Positions 36,372 to 45,890 are shown, counted from the first letter of the stretch. The stretch: 64,000 nt of DNA from CAVORD01 sp963698535 (GCA_963698535.1 CAVORD010000002.1:62001-126000); one strand, 5' to 3'. Made by a program: numbers and translations. Notes: generated from the letters alone by a model not told the origin.

Positions 36372-36833
36372 CTACTTATTAAGAAGAGGGAAATTAATAA
36401 TATCTTTAACTATGTAAGCCTGAGGGAATTTAGGGCTTACCTTGTATAACAGAGCTGTCGCCTCATGCCTTGTACGGAAGTCCCCTACTCTTACTTTGAA
36501 ATAGTTAGGCGGGTCGAATCGTACATATGCTTCCACTTCCGGAAAATCTGAAATAAACTTTGCTTTTGCCTGATTAGCTTCTTCCCTGGCGTTCCTTCCT
36601 GATCCCCTGTAGATCTGAATCCGCACTCCTTCCATCCCATCCATCGCCTTATTCCTGGTAATGAACCTGCCAAGCAATGTATCTATGCTTGCATCCTGAT
36701 AAATGGCAGCCTGTCCCTGACCCGACTCCTGAGGAATAGGCTTCACAAGTGATTCAGGTTTAATTGGCCCCTGTGCACCTGCAAATCCGATACACAAGGT
36801 TATAAAAAGAGATATCAGAACAATTCTATTCAT
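36372..36833 (-). CDS. SPOR-domain secreted protein
   Basis: About 153 residues from the ATG at 36833. A signal peptide (MNRIVLISLFITLCIGFAGA) is followed by a short linker and a C-terminal SPOR domain of about 75 residues (VRIQIYRGSGRNAREEANQA, FPEVEAYVRFDPPNYFKVRVGDFRTRHEA). SPOR domains bind denuded glycan strands at the division septum. It ends 2 bp before the amidophosphoribosyltransferase start. A TAACTTTG box lies only 6 nt before the ATG. Confidence 0.88.
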   Translation of the reverse strand: MNRIVLISLFITLCIGFAGAQGPIKPESLVKPIPQESGQGQAAIYQDASIDTLLGRFITRNKAMDGMEGVRIQIYRGSGRNAREEANQAKAKFISDFPEVEAYVRFDPPNYFKVRVGDFRTRHEATALLYKVSPKFPQAYIVKDIINFPLLNK

Positions 36834-36839
36834 AGGCCG

Positions 36840-36847
36840 CAAAGTTA
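36840..36847 (-). promoter_or_regulatory. -7 box TAnnTTTG directly abutting the SPOR gene start
   Basis: Minus-strand TAACTTTG with 6 nt between box and ATG (36833). The predicted leader would be near zero. Confidence 0.4.
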
Positions 36848-36899
36848 ATTAATCGTTATGAAAAGTGTAACAAATGATATATCAATATTATCTCTAATC

Positions 36900-37985
36900 C
36901 TATTCAGGGTTCGTGTAAAGCATGTAAATGTTCCCGTCCCTTTCTCCTGTCAGCAGCAGATGCCCATCATAGTTTGGCGCAAAAGCTAAAGCCTTCGAAC
37001 CTGTTTTATAGGAATCGCATGAGTAAAACACTTTTTTTCTGCCCGTAACTTCTCCTCCTGAGGGATCAAGCAGATTCAGGATCATACAGTTTTTATTGAG
37101 AAGAAAAAGGGTTCCCTCATTTTCCAGAAGCCCTTCACCTGTATTGGATACTTCGAGATAACTCTTCCAGCTCAATACTCCCTCTCTGGTTAAAGAAGCT
37201 ACCCATGAATTTATAACCGGCACATCGTCTCCGGGCAGTTCGGTGTATCCTGATACAAGTAAACTGTTCTGTGTTCCGTTAATAATAGAGAGTGATCCTG
37301 CACCGAATCCAGGGTTATTGAACAGGCTCTTGTTCCATATCAGATCGAAGTCGGAGGAGTATTTAGCAACCTCTGCCCTGCTCCTGCTACCTGGCGACCC
37401 CACCATAACGGCGGTATAGATAAATGTATCGGATATCACAAGCGATGAAACTGAGTTAAAATAGGCCGGATTCTTTTCTGCAACAGACTGAACCGTACCG
37501 CTTGTGTCAATCCTCATTAAAATAAGAACGCTTGGCTCGGTGCCATAATCCGAATGCACTGCCGATAACGCTGCAACCAGTGACTCGGGGGACTCCATAA
37601 TGATCTTTGCCTGACCTTCTGATATCGAAACTTGTTCCTTCTTTGTCCATTCTTCCTCCATCTGCCTGTTCAATCGCAACAGGGTCATTTCCGAGCCATA
37701 CAGACCAGCAACATAATAGCCTCCTGTATCAGCAATTACTGAGGTAAATACTCCGTTGTCGACCGATTTATACTGATCGATAATTTTCCCCTTCCTTGAG
37801 ATGAGGTACAAGACAGGATTAGAACCTGATTGTCCGCATGCAGCAAACATTGAATCAGGTGTAGAGGTAACAAAGACCAGTTTCCCGGGACCCATCTCCT
37901 TCTCCCAGATGAATGATCCGTTATCCTGTTTTTTACATCCTGAAAGAAGAAGCAATAGAATTAATGAATGTAAAATATATCTCAT
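36900..37985 (-). CDS. Lipoprotein of unknown function, repeat-rich (beta-propeller-like)
   Basis: 361 residues from the ATG at 37985 (another ATG at 37991 adds two residues). The lipoprotein signal ends LLLLLLSGC, followed by KKQDNGSF. The body shows recurring short strands in which a value is reported and then updated (GGYYVAGLYGSEMTLLRL, NSLLVSGYTELPGDD, DGHLLLTGERDGNIYML), the rhythm of a WD/PQQ-like propeller. No enzymatic motif is visible. Function unknown. A TATCTTTG box precedes it. Confidence 0.8.
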   Translation of the reverse strand: MRYILHSLILLLLLSGCKKQDNGSFIWEKEMGPGKLVFVTSTPDSMFAACGQSGSNPVLYLISRKGKIIDQYKSVDNGVFTSVIADTGGYYVAGLYGSEMTLLRLNRQMEEEWTKKEQVSISEGQAKIIMESPESLVAALSAVHSDYGTEPSVLILMRIDTSGTVQSVAEKNPAYFNSVSSLVISDTFIYTAVMVGSPGSRSRAEVAKYSSDFDLIWNKSLFNNPGFGAGSLSIINGTQNSLLVSGYTELPGDDVPVINSWVASLTREGVLSWKSYLEVSNTGEGLLENEGTLFLLNKNCMILNLLDPSGGEVTGRKKVFYSCDSYKTGSKALAFAPNYDGHLLLTGERDGNIYMLYTNPE

Positions 37986-38012
37986 TACCATAAGAATTTG
38001 GTTTCAACTACT

Positions 38013-38020
38013 CAAAGATA
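38013..38020 (-). promoter_or_regulatory. -7 box TAnnTTTG for the propeller-like lipoprotein
   Basis: Minus-strand TATCTTTG, 27 nt upstream of the ATG at 37985 (21 nt from the ATG at 37991). Confidence 0.45.
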
Positions 38021-38063
38021 GTTAATTAAACAGTTATGATTAATGAGCAGATTTAGGCGGTTG

Positions 38064-38807
38064 TCAGGCGAGGGCTTCCGCGATCTCAGGAGTCATCTCC
38101 ATATTATGGTAAACATCCTGAATATCATCATTATCTTCGAGTACATCAACCAGACGCAAAACCTTACGGGCCGTCTCCACATCGACAACTTTAGAATCGT
38201 TGGGTATTCTCTCCAGTCCTGCTTCTTCAACGGTAATGTGCATCTCTTCCAGCTTTCTGTTCATACTGCCGAAATCCTCCATTGCCACTGTTATTGTGAT
38301 CGCCTCTCCGTCGGCTTCTATATCTTCTGCTCCAGCATCGATAAGTTCCAGTTCAAGTTCCTCAAGGTTTACCCCTTTTGCAGGAACCGTAAAGATCCCT
38401 TTACGGTCGAAAAGGAAGCTAAGTGACCCATTAGTACCAAGGTTACCACCAAACTTATTAAAGGCTGCTCTCACATCAGCCACTGTTCTGTTATTATTAT
38501 CCGACAGACACTCCACAAATATTGCAATACCTCCTGGTCCGTATCCTTCGAATGAGAGCTCGTGGTACGTTTCACCATCGGCGCCGGTAGCCTTTTTTAT
38601 AGCACGCTCAATATTCTCCTTGGGCATATTAGCTCCCTTGGCATTCAGCACCGCAAGCCTGAGTCTTGGGTTGGTATCAATATCAGGGGTGCCCTCCCTG
38701 GCCGCTATTGTTATCTCCTTTATCAACTTTGTGAATAGCTTACCGCGCTTAGAATCAATAGCTCCTTTTTTACGCTTTATTGTTGACCATTTACTATGAC
38801 CTGACAT
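38064..38807 (-). CDS. YebC/PmpR (TACO1) family protein
   Basis: 247 residues, the standard family length. The signature start GHSKWSTIKRKKGAIDSKRG is intact, followed by NPRLRLAVLNAKGANMPKENIERAIKKA and the YEGYGPGG-like block FEGYGPGGIAIFVECLSDN. Family members were named transcriptional regulators. Recent work links several to relief of ribosome stalling, so the role is left open. Divergent from miaB, with a TAATTTTG box 21 nt upstream. Confidence 0.95.
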   Translation of the reverse strand: MSGHSKWSTIKRKKGAIDSKRGKLFTKLIKEITIAAREGTPDIDTNPRLRLAVLNAKGANMPKENIERAIKKATGADGETYHELSFEGYGPGGIAIFVECLSDNNNRTVADVRAAFNKFGGNLGTNGSLSFLFDRKGIFTVPAKGVNLEELELELIDAGAEDIEADGEAITITVAMEDFGSMNRKLEEMHITVEEAGLERIPNDSKVVDVETARKVLRLVDVLEDNDDIQDVYHNMEMTPEIAEALA

Positions 38808-38828
38808 ATAATTTTTGTTTCAGACGTA

Positions 38829-38836
38829 CAAAATTA
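38829..38836 (-). promoter_or_regulatory. -7 box TAnnTTTG for the YebC-family gene
   Basis: Minus-strand TAATTTTG, 21 nt from the ATG at 38807. Confidence 0.45.
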
Positions 38837-38898
38837 ATGAAATATTCAATATCCTGTTCAACACTTATCGCGAGAAAAGAAATGATGTTACTCCTCAC

Positions 38899-38929
38899 TT
38901 TGCATAAAGCCTGATTTGTAATAACTTTG
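38899..38929 (+). promoter_or_regulatory. Consensus Bacteroidota promoter for miaB
   Basis: TTTG (38899-38902), exactly 19 nt, then TAACTTTG (38922-38929), a full match to the -33/-7 consensus. It lies 23 nt before the ATG at 38953. Confidence 0.7.
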
Positions 38930-38952
38930 CCGCTTCTGAAACGGAGAAGGAT

Positions 38953-40287
38953 ATGATGAGGAAGTTTTATATTGAGACATATGGATGCCAGATGAACGTC
39001 GCTGACAGTGAGGTTGTAACATCCATCATGGGCCAGAACGGGTTCGCTCTTACTCCCGATTTGCATGAAGCCGATCTTATACTGGTCAACACATGCTCGA
39101 TCAGGGAAAATGCAGAGCAACGCATTTGGGGAAGACTTGACCTTTTCCGGACCGAAAAAAGGAGAAGACCCGGCACACTTGTGGGAGTAATTGGCTGCAT
39201 GGCTGAAAGACTCAAGGAGAAGCTGATCGAATCGGATAAGATGGTTGATATAGTCGTCGGTCCTGATGCCTATCGGCAGCTTCCTTCGCTGGTAGGAGAA
39301 GCCCTCGATGGCCATAAGGCTGTTAATGTGCTTCTCTCAAGGGAGGAGACATATGCCGATATTTCACCGGTAAGGATGGACAGTAACGGTGTATCAGCTT
39401 TCATATCCATAATGAGGGGCTGTAATAATATGTGCTCCTATTGTGTTGTCCCATATGTAAGAGGAGCAGAGAGAAGCCGTGACCCGGAGAGTATAATGAG
39501 GGATATTGATGATCTTATTGCCGCCGGATATAAGGAAGTAACCCTGCTCGGACAGAATGTAAACTCTTACAAGTGGTTATCGGGAGATTCTGTAACCGGT
39601 TTTCCCCATCTTCTCAGGATGGTAGCCGACAGGTCGCCACAGCTAAGGGTAAGATTTGCAACATCTCACCCAAAAGACCTTTCCGACGACCTGTTAAAAG
39701 TAATGGCCGGAAGTTGCAACATTTGCAGTCATATTCACCTTCCTGCCCAGAGCGGCAGCAGCCGGATGCTTAAGGTAATGAACAGAAAATATACCAGAGA
39801 ATGGTATCTCGGCAGGATCAGCGCTATAAAAGAGTATCTGCCTGACGTCTCGCTTTCTACAGATATGATAACCGGATTCTGTACAGAAACAGAAGAGGAC
39901 CATAAGGAGAGTTTATCGTTGATGGAAACAGTAGGATTCGATTTTGCCTATATGTTCAAATATAGTCAGCGCCCTGGTACTAAGGCTGAAAGAGAGCTCT
40001 CCGATGATGTGCCGGAGGAGGTAAAAACCCAAAGACTAAATGAAATAATTGCTCTTCAGAACAGGATGTCGTCAAGGAGCAAAAAAGGAGATATTGGAAA
40101 AATATTTGAAGTTTTGGTTGAGGGCCGTTCTAAGAAATCTCAATCGGAGAACCAGGGCAGGACTTCCCAGAACAAAGTTGTTGTTTTTCCTGCCGGCAAC
40201 ACCAAACCGGGTGATTACGTACATGTTAAGATCACCAGGAGTACTTCAGCAACACTTATAGGAGAGATCACTGACTCCCTTTCTTGA
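38953..40287 (+). CDS. miaB: tRNA-2-methylthio-N6-dimethylallyladenosine synthase
   Basis: 444 residues. The N-terminal UPF0004 domain holds cluster cysteines at 12 (YGCQMN), 48 (NTCSIREN) and 82 (GCMAERL). The radical-SAM motif CNNMCSYC uses Cys157, 161 and 164. A TRAM domain of about 65 residues closes the protein (EVLVEGRSKKSQSENQGR ... HVKITRS). It methylthiolates i6A37 in tRNAs reading UNN codons. NADSE-like context VADSE at the first motif and the RENAEQRI block favour MiaB over MtaB or RimO. It converges with aspS, overlapping by 20 bp. Confidence 0.96.
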   Translation: MMRKFYIETYGCQMNVADSEVVTSIMGQNGFALTPDLHEADLILVNTCSIRENAEQRIWGRLDLFRTEKRRRPGTLVGVIGCMAERLKEKLIESDKMVDIVVGPDAYRQLPSLVGEALDGHKAVNVLLSREETYADISPVRMDSNGVSAFISIMRGCNNMCSYCVVPYVRGAERSRDPESIMRDIDDLIAAGYKEVTLLGQNVNSYKWLSGDSVTGFPHLLRMVADRSPQLRVRFATSHPKDLSDDLLKVMAGSCNICSHIHLPAQSGSSRMLKVMNRKYTREWYLGRISAIKEYLPDVSLSTDMITGFCTETEEDHKESLSLMETVGFDFAYMFKYSQRPGTKAERELSDDVPEEVKTQRLNEIIALQNRMSSRSKKGDIGKIFEVLVEGRSKKSQSENQGRTSQNKVVVFPAGNTKPGDYVHVKITRSTSATLIGEITDSLS

Positions 40288-42025
40288 TCTTCAACCCAAG
40301 CTCATCCAGCTGTTCCTGGCTAATTGCTGAGGGTGACTCGATCATTACATCTCGTGCTGCGTTATTTTTTGGGAAGGCAATAAAATCCCTTATTGATTCA
40401 CCGCCACCAAACATTGTTACCAGTCGATCGAAACCGAAAGCAATACCTCCGTGCGGTGGGGCACCGAACCTGAATGCATTCATCAAGAAACCGAATTGTG
40501 CTCTGGCATCCTCATCCTTGAAGCCAAGAACCGAAAACATCCTGGCCTGCAGATTCGAATCATGTATCCTTATGGAGCCACCTCCTATCTCAACGCCATT
40601 AATAACAAGGTCATAGGCATTTGCCCTTACCTTTCCGGGATCGGTCGACATAAGAGGAATATCCTCAGGCTTAGGCGATGTAAACGGATGATGCTTCGCA
40701 AAGAACCTCTTGCTCTCTTCGTCCCACTCCAGTAATGGAAAGTCGACCACCCACAGAGGAACAAATTTATCAGGATCGCGCAAGCCCAATCTCTCTCCCA
40801 TCTCCAATCTCAACTCCGATAAAGCTCCAAGCGTTTTTTCCCTGTCGCCCGACAATATCATTATAAGGTCTCCTGGTTTCCCGTCAATTATCTTTATCCA
40901 CTCCTTTAGATCCTCCGTTGAGTAGAATTTGTCGACAGACGATTTTATGGTTCCATCGATATCGTAACGGACCCATACCATCCCTTTGGCACCTACCTGA
41001 GGTCTCTTAACGAAATCGGTTAACTCATCTATCTGCTTGCGGGTATAGGTTGCACATCCGGTTGCACAGACAGCACCTGTATACTCAGCCTGATCGAAGA
41101 CCTGAAACTCCTTACCCCTGGCAATTTCAGTAATGTCGCTGATCTTCATTCCGAACCGGAGGTCGGGCTTATCGCAGCCATAATCAGACATTGCTTCATC
41201 CCACGACATTCTCCTGAAGGGTTCATGCATCTCGACACCTTTTACCCTTGCAAAAAGATGCTTGGTAAGACCTTCGAATGTATCCAGCACATCGTTCTGC
41301 TCAACAAACGACATTTCACAATCGATCTGTGTGAACTCCGGCTGCCTGTCAGCACGCAGATCTTCATCCCTGAAACACTTAACGATCTGGAAATACTTAT
41401 CATAGCCGGCTATCATCAATAGCTGCTTAAATTGCTGTGGTGACTGTGGCAGGGCATAAAACTCACCCTGATGTACTCTCGATGGCACAACAAAATCGCG
41501 TGCTCCTTCAGGAGTCGATTTTATCAGGAAAGGGGTTTCTATTTCCAGAAAATCCTTGGCGTCAAGATATCGCCTTACCTCCTGAGCCATCCGGTGCCTT
41601 AATATAATGTTTCTTTTTACCGGCCCCCGCCTGAGATCGAGATAACGGTATTTCATCCTCAACTCTTCACCGCCATCCGATTCCTCTTCTATGGTAAAAG
41701 GTGGCAGATCGCTTGCATTAAGCACCTTAAGGCTGTCGACTACTATTTCAACCTCTCCTGTTGGTATTTTACGGTTTTTATTACTCCTCTCCGAAACTTT
41801 TCCCGAAGCCTGAATAACAAACTCCCGTCCCATTTTTCTTGCTTCGAAGCACAATTCAGAATTTACCTCCATATTGAAAACAAGCTGGGTAATTCCATAT
41901 CTGTCGCGAAGATCAATGAAGGTCATTCCACCCAGGTCGCGTGACTTCTGTATCCATCCTGACAGGATAACTGATTCACCTTTATTTTCCAGCCTTAGCT
42001 CTCCGCAATTATGTGTTCTGTACAT
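40268..42025 (-). CDS. aspS: Aspartate--tRNA ligase
   Basis: 585 residues, bacterial-type class II AspRS. The N-terminal OB-fold anticodon domain (VILSGWIQKSRDLGGMTFIDLRDR) comes first, then motif 2 (FRDEDLRADRQPEFTQIDCE), a GAD insertion (about 280-400) and motif 3 (GIAFGFDRLVTMFGG). It charges tRNA-Asp. Whether it also charges tRNA-Asn cannot be told by eye, which matters because the genome encodes a transamidase (GatDE). Its tail overlaps miaB by 20 bp. Confidence 0.97.
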   Translation of the reverse strand: MYRTHNCGELRLENKGESVILSGWIQKSRDLGGMTFIDLRDRYGITQLVFNMEVNSELCFEARKMGREFVIQASGKVSERSNKNRKIPTGEVEIVVDSLKVLNASDLPPFTIEEESDGGEELRMKYRYLDLRRGPVKRNIILRHRMAQEVRRYLDAKDFLEIETPFLIKSTPEGARDFVVPSRVHQGEFYALPQSPQQFKQLLMIAGYDKYFQIVKCFRDEDLRADRQPEFTQIDCEMSFVEQNDVLDTFEGLTKHLFARVKGVEMHEPFRRMSWDEAMSDYGCDKPDLRFGMKISDITEIARGKEFQVFDQAEYTGAVCATGCATYTRKQIDELTDFVKRPQVGAKGMVWVRYDIDGTIKSSVDKFYSTEDLKEWIKIIDGKPGDLIMILSGDREKTLGALSELRLEMGERLGLRDPDKFVPLWVVDFPLLEWDEESKRFFAKHHPFTSPKPEDIPLMSTDPGKVRANAYDLVINGVEIGGGSIRIHDSNLQARMFSVLGFKDEDARAQFGFLMNAFRFGAPPHGGIAFGFDRLVTMFGGGESIRDFIAFPKNNAARDVMIESPSAISQEQLDELGLKIKKGSQ

Positions 42026-42044
42026 CGTAGCTTGAAATTTTTCA

Positions 42045-42052
42045 CAAAAATA
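42045..42052 (-). promoter_or_regulatory. -7 box TAnnTTTG for aspS
   Basis: Minus-strand TATTTTTG, 19 nt before the ATG at 42025. Confidence 0.45.
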
Positions 42053-42127
42053 GGAAATAGAACCATAAAAGCAGTAATTAGTAATTAATGAATTGGGCTA
42101 TTGCCAGCGGATCTGTTTATCTTTTAA

Positions 42128-42135
42128 TACTTTTG
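42128..42135 (+). promoter_or_regulatory. -7 box TAnnTTTG for tadA
   Basis: TACTTTTG, 16 nt before the ATG at 42152. Confidence 0.45.
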
Positions 42136-42151
42136 CACTAAAATACGGTGA

Positions 42152-42589
42152 ATGAGCGAGGATGATATTCGTTATATGAAGGCGGCAATGGAGGAGGCGA
42201 AAACAGCCTTTGAAAAGAACGAGGTACCTGTCGGGGCCGTTGTTGTATGCGGGGGTCAGATTATTGCCAGGGCACACAACCTTACCGAAACCCTCTCTGA
42301 CCCAACAGCACATGCAGAGATGCAGGCCCTTACTGCAGCAACTTCATGGCTCGGAGGCAAATATCTTAACGACTGCACTGTCTATATTACACTTGAGCCC
42401 TGCCCAATGTGTGCCGGAGCACTTTTCTGGTGTCAGCCGGCAAGAGTGGTATATGGTGCGAAGGATGAAAAGAGGGGTTACACCCAAACGGGAGCTAACC
42501 TTATGCATCCTAAAACTGTCGTGGAGGATGGCGCTATGGCCAAAGAGTCTGCTGAACTTCTTCGTATCTTTTTCAAAAACAAACGATAA
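42152..42589 (+). CDS. tadA: tRNA-specific adenosine deaminase
   Basis: 145 residues. Zinc-deaminase motifs: HAEM with His54 and the proton-shuttling Glu56, and PCPMC with Cys84 and Cys87. Flanking blocks NEVPVGAVVVCGGQIIARAHN and GAKDEKRGYT match TadA. It converts A34 to inosine in tRNA-Arg(ACG). The neighbouring aspS is divergent. Guanine or cytosine deaminases are less likely given the TadA-type N-terminal half. Confidence 0.93.
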   Translation: MSEDDIRYMKAAMEEAKTAFEKNEVPVGAVVVCGGQIIARAHNLTETLSDPTAHAEMQALTAATSWLGGKYLNDCTVYITLEPCPMCAGALFWCQPARVVYGAKDEKRGYTQTGANLMHPKTVVEDGAMAKESAELLRIFFKNKR

Positions 42590-42684
42590 GGATCTTTTGC
42601 TATGTGGCCGTTACTTCCTTAAAAAAGATAATTAATTAAGGTTTTTCGAAAAAAATGGCTTAGGTTTGCCAAAAATTTCACGGT

Positions 42685-43188
42685 ATGACTTTTGATAATG
42701 GCAAAACGATCATCATGCTCAAACTCAGGGCATTAGTCTATACTGTCCTTTTCTTTCTCTATCTGCTGGTTGCCCTTTTTGCCAAAGTTATCCACTTCCC
42801 GGTTGCCGGGTTGAGTAAAAACACCCTCACTCTTATCATTGTTGGTATCTATATCTTCTTATCCTTCTATCCATTACTTTTAAAATACAGATATATCTAC
42901 TTTTCAAATGCTGGTGAGGCAATAATTATCAGATTCTACTCCGTTGGCATCTTCACGGCTGCCAAGCACTCTGTTGAGATCTCCAAACAATCATATGCCG
43001 GTTTTGAAAAAGGAAGAACTCTTCTTGGATTAGTAAAGTTTGTAATATTGAAGCAGAAGATAAGAGAGGGCGTTGCAAAATACCCTCCTGTATATATTAC
43101 CTCTCTTACAAGATCAGAAAGAGAGAAGCTCTTTTCAGGGCTTGAAACGCTAATCCTGACAGTTGATATAATTCGCTCCCAATCATGA
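42685..43188 (+). CDS. Two-helix membrane protein with a PH-like C-terminal half, unknown
   Basis: 167 residues from ATG 42685 (or 157 from ATG 42715). Two membrane helices (about residues 14-36 and 44-66) are followed by about 95 residues of alternating strands (YRYIYFSNAGEAIIIRFYSV) and a final helix (SEREKLFSGLETLI). This is the layout of PH-domain-like membrane proteins. No specific family is recognised. It precedes the first glutamate dehydrogenase gene by 85 bp. A second protein with a comparable plan is at 62513. Confidence 0.7.
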   Translation: MTFDNGKTIIMLKLRALVYTVLFFLYLLVALFAKVIHFPVAGLSKNTLTLIIVGIYIFLSFYPLLLKYRYIYFSNAGEAIIIRFYSVGIFTAAKHSVEISKQSYAGFEKGRTLLGLVKFVILKQKIREGVAKYPPVYITSLTRSEREKLFSGLETLILTVDIIRSQS

Positions 43189-43273
43189 ATTAAATCATGT
43201 TTTAATTATTTGACCGGATGCAACTTTGAGGCACAAATTTTAACCACTGTTTAATCAATAAATACAACACAGA

Positions 43274-44611
43274 ATGAACGTCGACAAAATAATGAACAAC
43301 CTCGAAAAGAAACATCCCGGAGAGGTTGAGTATCTTCAGGCAGTAAGAGAGGTACTTGAGTCAATCGAGGAGGTTTATAATCAGAATCCTCAGTTCGATT
43401 CAGCCAATATTATTGAGAGGATCATTGAACCTGACAGGATACTTACATTTAAAATTCCATGGGTAAACGATGAAGGTGAAGTAAAGGTAAACCTCGGTTA
43501 CAGGGTACAGTATAATAACGCGATAGGCCCTTACAAAGGTGGCCTTCGTTTCCACCCCAGCGTTAACCTTTCAATCCTTAAATTCCTCGGGTTTGAGCAG
43601 ATCTTTAAAAACTCACTCACTACCCTGCCGATGGGTGGAGGTAAGGGTGGTTCCGACTTTGACCCAAAAGGAAAATCAAATGGTGAGATCATGAGATTCT
43701 GTCAGAGCTTTATGCTTGAACTATGGAAGATCATCGGTCCTCAGACTGATGTTCCTGCAGGCGATATCGGCGTTGGCGGACGTGAGATCGGTTACCTTTA
43801 TGGCATGTACAAGAAACTTGCCAGCGAGCATACAGGTGTTCTTACCGGGAAAGGTATCAATTGGGGAGGATCACTTATCCGCCCTGAAGCTACCGGATTC
43901 GGTAATGTCTATTTTGCAAAAGAGATGCTTGCCACAAGAGGTGAATCATTCGAAGGTAAAGTTGTAGCTATTTCCGGTTTTGGTAATGTTGCATGGGGAG
44001 CAGCCCTCAAAGTAACAGAACTGGGTGGCAAAGTAGTTACTATTTCAGGTCCCGATGGATACATCTATGATAAGGATGGCATCGCAGGCAATAAGATAGA
44101 CTACATGCTTGAACTACGCGCTTCAAACGAAGATATCGTAAAACCATATTCATACGAATTCCCGGGCAGCGAATTCCATGCAGGCAAGCGTCCGTGGGAG
44201 GTTAAGGTTGACATCGCTCTGCCTTGTGCAACACAAAACGAACTGGATGGCAACGATGCAGCATTACTTATTAAGAACGGCTGCTTCTGTGTATCAGAAG
44301 GCGCAAATATGCCTTGTACACCCGAGGCTGTTGAGCAATTCCATAAGAACAAGATCCTCTTCGGACCTGGCAAAGCTGCAAACGCTGGTGGCGTTGCAAC
44401 TTCAGGACTTGAGATGAGCCAAAACTCCCTCAAAATGAATTGGGGACGTGAGGAAGTTGATAGCCGCCTTCACGAAATTATGATCAACATACACGCCCAG
44501 TGCGTGAAGAACGGAACCACAGCCGATGGTTATGTTGATTACGTAAAAGGCGCTAACGTATCTGGTTTCTTAAAGGTAGCCAACGCAATGCTTGATCTTG
44601 GAGTAGTATAA
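43274..44611 (+). CDS. Glutamate dehydrogenase, NAD-type signature
   Basis: 445 residues, hexameric GDH family. The catalytic region has PYKGGLRFHPSVN, TLPMGGGKGGSDFDPKGK (active-site Lys) and DVPAGDIGVGGREIGY. The dinucleotide-binding segment SGFGNVAWGAALKVTELGG followed by ISGPDGYIYD closely resembles the NAD-specific enzyme of Clostridium symbiosum. Predicted use is therefore NAD(H), in glutamate breakdown, although cofactor calls from sequence can fail. A strong terminator follows. A paralogue lies 1.5 kb downstream. Confidence 0.93.
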   Translation: MNVDKIMNNLEKKHPGEVEYLQAVREVLESIEEVYNQNPQFDSANIIERIIEPDRILTFKIPWVNDEGEVKVNLGYRVQYNNAIGPYKGGLRFHPSVNLSILKFLGFEQIFKNSLTTLPMGGGKGGSDFDPKGKSNGEIMRFCQSFMLELWKIIGPQTDVPAGDIGVGGREIGYLYGMYKKLASEHTGVLTGKGINWGGSLIRPEATGFGNVYFAKEMLATRGESFEGKVVAISGFGNVAWGAALKVTELGGKVVTISGPDGYIYDKDGIAGNKIDYMLELRASNEDIVKPYSYEFPGSEFHAGKRPWEVKVDIALPCATQNELDGNDAALLIKNGCFCVSEGANMPCTPEAVEQFHKNKILFGPGKAANAGGVATSGLEMSQNSLKMNWGREEVDSRLHEIMINIHAQCVKNGTTADGYVDYVKGANVSGFLKVANAMLDLGVV

Positions 44612-44633
44612 AAATTACATTCAATCTATATTG

Positions 44634-44667
44634 AAAAAAGGTGTGCCTCAAGGCGCACCTTTTTTTT
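44634..44667 (+). terminator. Terminator after the first glutamate dehydrogenase
   Basis: Stem GGTGTGCC (44640-44647) with GGCGCACC (44652-44659), one G-T pair, TCAA loop, eight T after the stem and six A before it, so it could act in both directions. Confidence 0.9.
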
Positions 44668-44761
44668 ATGCTTCGTCACGGATACTCTGCAAAAAAGAGG
44701 TGAATAATAGATGAACCTCTTATTTTTAAAACCATCAGACCTCTTATTTCCATCAATTTCA

Positions 44762-44769
44762 TATATTTG
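44762..44769 (+). promoter_or_regulatory. -7 box TAnnTTTG for dprA
   Basis: TATATTTG, 18 nt before the ATG at 44788. It supports that start over the upstream in-frame codon at 44767. Confidence 0.5.
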
Positions 44770-44787
44770 GTATGTCTCGCCCTTAAG

Positions 44788-45890
44788 ATGGAAAATGTAA
44801 TTCTCAGCCATAAGATAGCCCTTGGTCTTATTCCTGGCATTGGTGATATCAATGCCCGACGGCTGGTTTCCTATCTGGGAAGCGTTGAGGCAGTATTCAG
44901 TGAATCGTTATCGGCCCTTCGTAAAATACCCGGGATAGGGGAAAACCTTTCAAACTATATTGCAAATCGCAGTTACATGGAAAGGGCAGAGCGGGAAGCT
45001 GAATATGTTGAGAAAAATGGCATTAGGACCTTCTTCTATCTCGACGACGACTACCCTGCCAGACTAAAAAATTGTGATGACTCCCCGGTGCTCTATTTTA
45101 CTACAAAGGTAATGCTGATCTTAATGCACGTTATATTATTAGTGTTGTTGGAACCAGACGGGCAACACATAGAGGCAGGGATCATTGTGCCAATTTCATA
45201 GCTGAACTGGCTTCATCCATTCCGGAGATGGTAATAGTCAGCGGATTGGCATACGGGATTGATATTGCTGCACATAAAGCAGCCTTATCGTGTGGATTAA
45301 AGACGATAGGTGTCCTGGCACACGGTCTTGAAACAATATATCCCTCCTCCCACCATTCAGTATCAAAAAATATGATCAAATCGGGTGGACTGGTCACAGA
45401 TTTTCTGTCCGACGCCCTCCCTGAAAGAAATAATTTTATAAAACGCAACAGGATCATTGCAGGCATCAGCGACGCCACGCTGGTGGTTGAGTCGGGTATA
45501 ACAGGGGGTGCACTTATTACAGCTGATATTGCATTTTCATATAACCGTGATGTTTTTGCGATTCCCGGCAGACCTGAAGATACCCTTTCCGAGGGATGCA
45601 ACGATCTTATTGCCAGGAATAAAGCAGGACTGGTAGTGTCCGGATTGGATCTGATGCACCAGATGGGGTGGTCGGTAGCAGCAAAACCCAACCAGGGCAA
45701 TCTCTTTCATAACCTTACAGGAAATGAAAAAATTATATTCGACCATCTGATGGGTAAGGGAGACTCTACAGTCGATGATTTGTGCGCCCAGACAGGCATC
45801 CCTGTTCATAGAGTTTCTACCACACTGCTGGGCATGGAACTTGCCGGATTGGTTAAGTGCCTGCCGGGAAATATTTATGCACTTTCATGA
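44788..45890 (+). CDS. dprA: DNA-processing protein DprA, frameshifted
   Basis: About 367 residues after correcting one base. The N-terminal helix-hairpin-helix part (ALGLIPGIGDINARRLVSYLG, LRKIPGIGENL) runs from 44788. The frame fails at TTTT (45096-45099), where one more T gives YFYYKGNADLNARYIISVVG. The Rossmann core then follows: GTRRATHRGRD, SGLAYGIDIAAHKAAL, SGITGGALITADIA and FAIPGRPED. A winged-helix tail (VDDLCAQTGIPVHRVSTTL) ends it. DprA loads RecA onto incoming single-stranded DNA during transformation. Sites of failure are in a homopolymer, so a sequence error is likelier than a pseudogene. Confidence 0.9.

Noticed and set aside
38794..39315. 173-aa minus-strand ORF over the start of miaB
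   Set aside because: It overlaps the convincingly coding 5' end of miaB and the YebC start, and has no domain-like pattern. It is a shadow frame.
43188..43207. AATTAAA-N6-TTTAATT inverted repeat before the first GDH gene
   Set aside because: An all A/T repeat in an AT-rich gap is expected by chance, and the stem would be weak.
45182..45809. Minus-strand ORFs across dprA
   Set aside because: They lie opposite the DprA Rossmann core, whose corrected frame explains the region.
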